Below are positions 61,664 through 64,000 of a DNA stretch of 64,000 nt, piece by piece. Made by a program: the position numbers and the translations under genes. Position 1 is the first letter of the stretch, and each line of letters opens with the position of its first letter. Below the pieces are notes generated by a model that saw nothing but the letters and a program-made list of their open reading frames with translations, ran no database searches and was not told where the DNA came from. The DNA comes from Penelope pileata (taxonomy: Eukaryota > Chordata > Aves > Galliformes > Cracidae), in contig WBMW01001708.1 of assembly GCA_013396635.1 (NCBI GenBank), positions 1,616,105 through 1,680,104 of the forward strand. Direction: 5' to 3'.

Positions 61664-63062
61664 TCATTTTTTCCAGACAATAGCCATGTAAGCTGTTGCA
61701 GCAGCTACAGGATAAGATGTTATGATATTACCACATTGCATACAGTGTCCTTTGTTCCCAGCTGCCTTTTTTGACCTATCTTATACATGCCCTTGCCAAG
61801 TAAGTACCAGTTAACCTTTGGTCGTCTCATAAAGGTTGCCTCTCACTAGCTTTGTGCAGGTCAATCTGCTTTATTCTTCCACTGACAGTTTGCTCATATT
61901 GTTTCCTAATCTCTATCAGTGTTTTCTCTCTCCTGCTGTTTTCACTTCTGGTCCTGATCTTTATAGGACCATAAATCCAACAAATGATTTTCTTCTGCTT
62001 CCTCCCGATTGCACTCTTCTGTACTCCTCTGGATCTGCTTTTTCGTACTGCTTGGGCTTCACTGGGGAAAGGACTTCCCCCCTGCCAGGAGTAGTGGGAG
62101 TTGGAGATGAAGGCCTTGCTTAGCATGTAGAAGAGAGTGTCTGTGTGCTAGAGTGGAGGTCCAGCTGTAGTTCTGTAGCATTGGATTAAAACTGTGCTGA
62201 GTTACTCTGGAAATGACAAATTTTCTCCAACAGTAGATGATTAATTTTGAGCAAACACAGAGAACAAGGAGTTTTGAGGTTTACAGCTTCCAAATGCAAA
62301 GTTCTTTGGTGGTTAGTAGATATTTCAAGTTTGTGGTTTTTTTTCACTCTGCAAAACTGACACATGACCAGGTTTCTGCACGTTATTACAGGATTCAAAG
62401 GCTGCACATCTGATAGAGAGGTTAACCTTCCCTGTGTCCTGGGTAGCTGCTGTGAATAATGGAGGGCCAAATTGCTCTTAGAAAATATTGAATAATAATG
62501 AAGTTAACACTCCAGCCCAAATGGAGCCTGACTTCATAAGTGACAGTGTGGGATTTATGTTGTTTGTAGGGTAGCTTGGATAGAGTGATGTTGAGTGTGT
62601 CGCCTGCCTGCTGCCTCTTAAGAAAATACAGAGCTGGGAAAGGTAGACTGGACAGAAGTGAGATGAAAACCTTGTTAATTTAGGGAGCTTGAGTTAGTTA
62701 AGCCTGACACTCCTTTAAATTTCAAACTGGCTTTGTACATAGCTGTAATTTAGGTACCTAGTGTGCATATTCAATATTTGTTGTTTTTTTTTTTTAAAAA
62801 AAGAGAAAATCTGAATTGTAACTATTCAGTACTGCAATCTCACCAAGGAAGAACAATGCATTTTGTGTCGGTGCTATTTAATTGGAAAGGAAAGATGAGT
62901 GAAATGCAAAGTGCAGAACTAAGAACTGTCTGTCTAGATCTGGAAGTGTGAATTTGAGTTTTGCTTCAGGGATGTCCTTCTGCAATGGTGTCTAGTTGAT
63001 TTGGCATGCTTTTTACTTCTTTTTAAGGTTATTTAAATAAAACACAATGTTTTTACTTGCAG
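61664..63062. other. Intronic stretch before the CBS1 lead-in exon
   Basis: T/A-rich intron. A T12-A7 run occurs at about 62785-62802. The acceptor of the next exon is TTTTTACTTGCAG. Nothing else recognised. Confidence 0.6.
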
Positions 63063-63172
63063 CACTTGAAGAATCGGAAAGTGACATTTATGTGCGCTTC
63101 ATGAGGTCACACAAGTGTTACGACATCGTTCCAACCAGCTCTAAGCTTGTTGTCTTCGACACTACGCTGCAA
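63063..63172 (+). CDS. PRKAG2: PRKAG2 exon encoding the lead-in and first strand of CBS domain 1
   Basis: After the acceptor at 63061-63062 the exon completes the split Ala codon and encodes ALEESESDIYVRFMRSHKC, then YDIVPTSSKLVVFDTTLQ, before donor GTGAGT at 63173. Human gamma-2 (AVEDSESGVYMRFMRSHKC, same continuation) and gamma-1 (SHRCYDLIPTSSKLVVFDT) match closely. The part from RFMRSHKC onward starts CBS domain 1, one of four CBS repeats that form the nucleotide-sensing Bateman modules of AMPK. The nucleotide-contacting Arg of CBS1 lies in the next exon, outside the window. The exon is 110 nt long and ends in phase 0. This exon is common to long and short isoforms. Confidence 0.97.
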
Positions 63173-64000
63173 GTGAGTATTCCTTCAGCCTGCCTTTCCT
63201 TGCAGCTCTTTTTTTAAATGTGTTTCCTGAGTGTTCAATGAAATCTTATCTCCCATAATGCTATACTTGGAATGCAGAACTCCAGATTGTTTTGCTGTAT
63301 CTTTCATGTTATACCAGTGGAGGAACTGGAGGGGAGATTTCCTGGCTGAATAGAATGAGAAGTTAATATTTGCAGTTGGAATCACTAACCAGAAAACCTT
63401 TCAGAAAACCCCAAGCTTATGTTCTTCGTGGCTATCAGAATTTGTGTAAAGACATCTTAGATATGCGTGCAATAGTTAGAGTACCTAGGTGCTCTGAGCC
63501 TGTTCCTGCTATATTGGTAAGATCATTTGGGACTAAAATGGATGGCTTAATGATGCAAATTACTGCATTCTCCAGAAAATTTTTGTTTTCAGCTTCTCAT
63601 TTTGCTTTTAATCAGTAAATCATCATCTGCTGAATTCTTGGCTCTGCGTGAAGAGTTTATTTGCCAAAAGATGGCAATAGCTGCCTGCTGCAGAAACAGA
63701 ATAATCTGTTCTGCAGTGTGGTAGAGCACTGTGGCTTTCTTTATTTCCTGCATTTTGCAGTTAATGTGTTTTTTGGGGTGGATTTCTTTGTCTCTTCGTA
63801 ATGGTGCTCTGGTTCTGGCTTAACTGAGCACATTAGCTAGTCTTGGCCTGGATGTACTGCTCTGCAGCCTTTCACAGTCAGAGAAAACCATGTAATAGGT
63901 ACTTAGTTCCATAATGTTCACAGAACCATCTTGCATATCAGTTAATAGTATATAGTGCAAGATGATTAGTGTAATCTGAAAGATGGAAAGCCTGCTTACA
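63173..64000 (+). other. PRKAG2: Start of the next PRKAG2 intron
   Basis: The consensus donor GTGAGTAT follows the CBS1 lead-in exon. The next expected exon (beginning VKKAFFALV in the family) is not found before 64000. An exon-like open block at 63376-63516 is treated as a finding. The rest is T-rich intron with no recognised repeat. Confidence 0.85.

Larger units (their letters stand above)
43583..63062 (+). other. PRKAG2: PRKAG2 intron between the gamma-2b start exon and the CBS1 lead-in exon
   Basis: The intron is about 19.5 kb, with donor GTAAAA at 43583 and acceptor TTTTTACTTGCAG ending at 63062. It is visibly T- and G-rich on the + strand (for example 50401-50460 and 53101-53160), as expected for sequence transcribed in the germline from left to right. 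The first 500 bases are still CpG island. CR1 fragments lie at 46755, 56130 and 60914. Poly-T runs occur near 44293-44308, 44477-44490 and 62785. Confidence 0.92.

Noticed and set aside
1..64000. tRNA, rRNA, CRISPR-like arrays, bacterial operons or integrated viral genes
   Set aside because: No cloverleaf boxes, ribosomal signatures or spaced repeats noticed, and no retroviral gag, pol or env-like frames or LTR pairs seen by eye. Very old or short copies cannot be excluded without a search.

Overview
The window is vertebrate, almost certainly avian, and most likely galliform (chicken-like). Nearly all interspersed repeats are CR1 LINE fragments with the typical bird 3' end (tandem 8-bp units such as TTCTATGA). 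No mammalian SINEs were seen. The three coding exons match PRKAG2, the gamma-2 regulatory subunit of AMP-activated protein kinase (AMPK), allowing for bird-level divergence from my memory of the human protein. The gene reads left to right (+ strand). Both its 5' end and most of its CBS-domain exons lie outside the window, so the window is an internal slice made of four introns (two partial) and three exons.

Layout. 1-23607 is intron of the long isoform, with CR1 fragments at about 1636, 8784, 13034, 16529 and 18881 (the last keeps a decayed reverse-transcriptase frame). 23608-23822 is an exon of the Ser/Pro-rich N-terminal tail found only in long isoforms. 23823-43503 is intron, with small CR1 pieces, one old CR1 remnant (about 38640-39260), and a CpG island at its 3' end. 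43504-43582 is the exon holding the start codon of the short gamma-2b isoform (MLEKLELEDE). It sits inside the CpG island (about 42700-44080), which I infer is the internal promoter for short transcripts. 43583-63062 is an intron, T- and G-rich on the + strand, with three larger CR1 fragments. 63063-63172 encodes the lead-in and first strand of CBS domain 1. 63173-64000 is the start of the next intron.

How it works together. One gene makes at least two classes of product. Long isoforms splice 23608-23822 to 43504-43582 to 63063-63172, all in frame. The short isoform starts transcription in the CpG island and translation at ATG 43552. The CBS module that binds AMP, ADP and ATP is common to both; the disordered phospho-rich tail is optional.

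Beyond the known gene, the points most worth a second look are: an apparent reversal of strand composition at the CpG island, suggesting a divergent antisense transcript over about 32-42.7 kb; short upstream ORFs and a stop-free in-frame leader before the gamma-2b ATG; an exon-like 141-nt block at 63376-63516 that is in phase with the preceding exon; and a long imperfect foldback at 7330-7472. I found no convincing second protein-coding gene, no tRNA or rRNA, and no CRISPR-like array.
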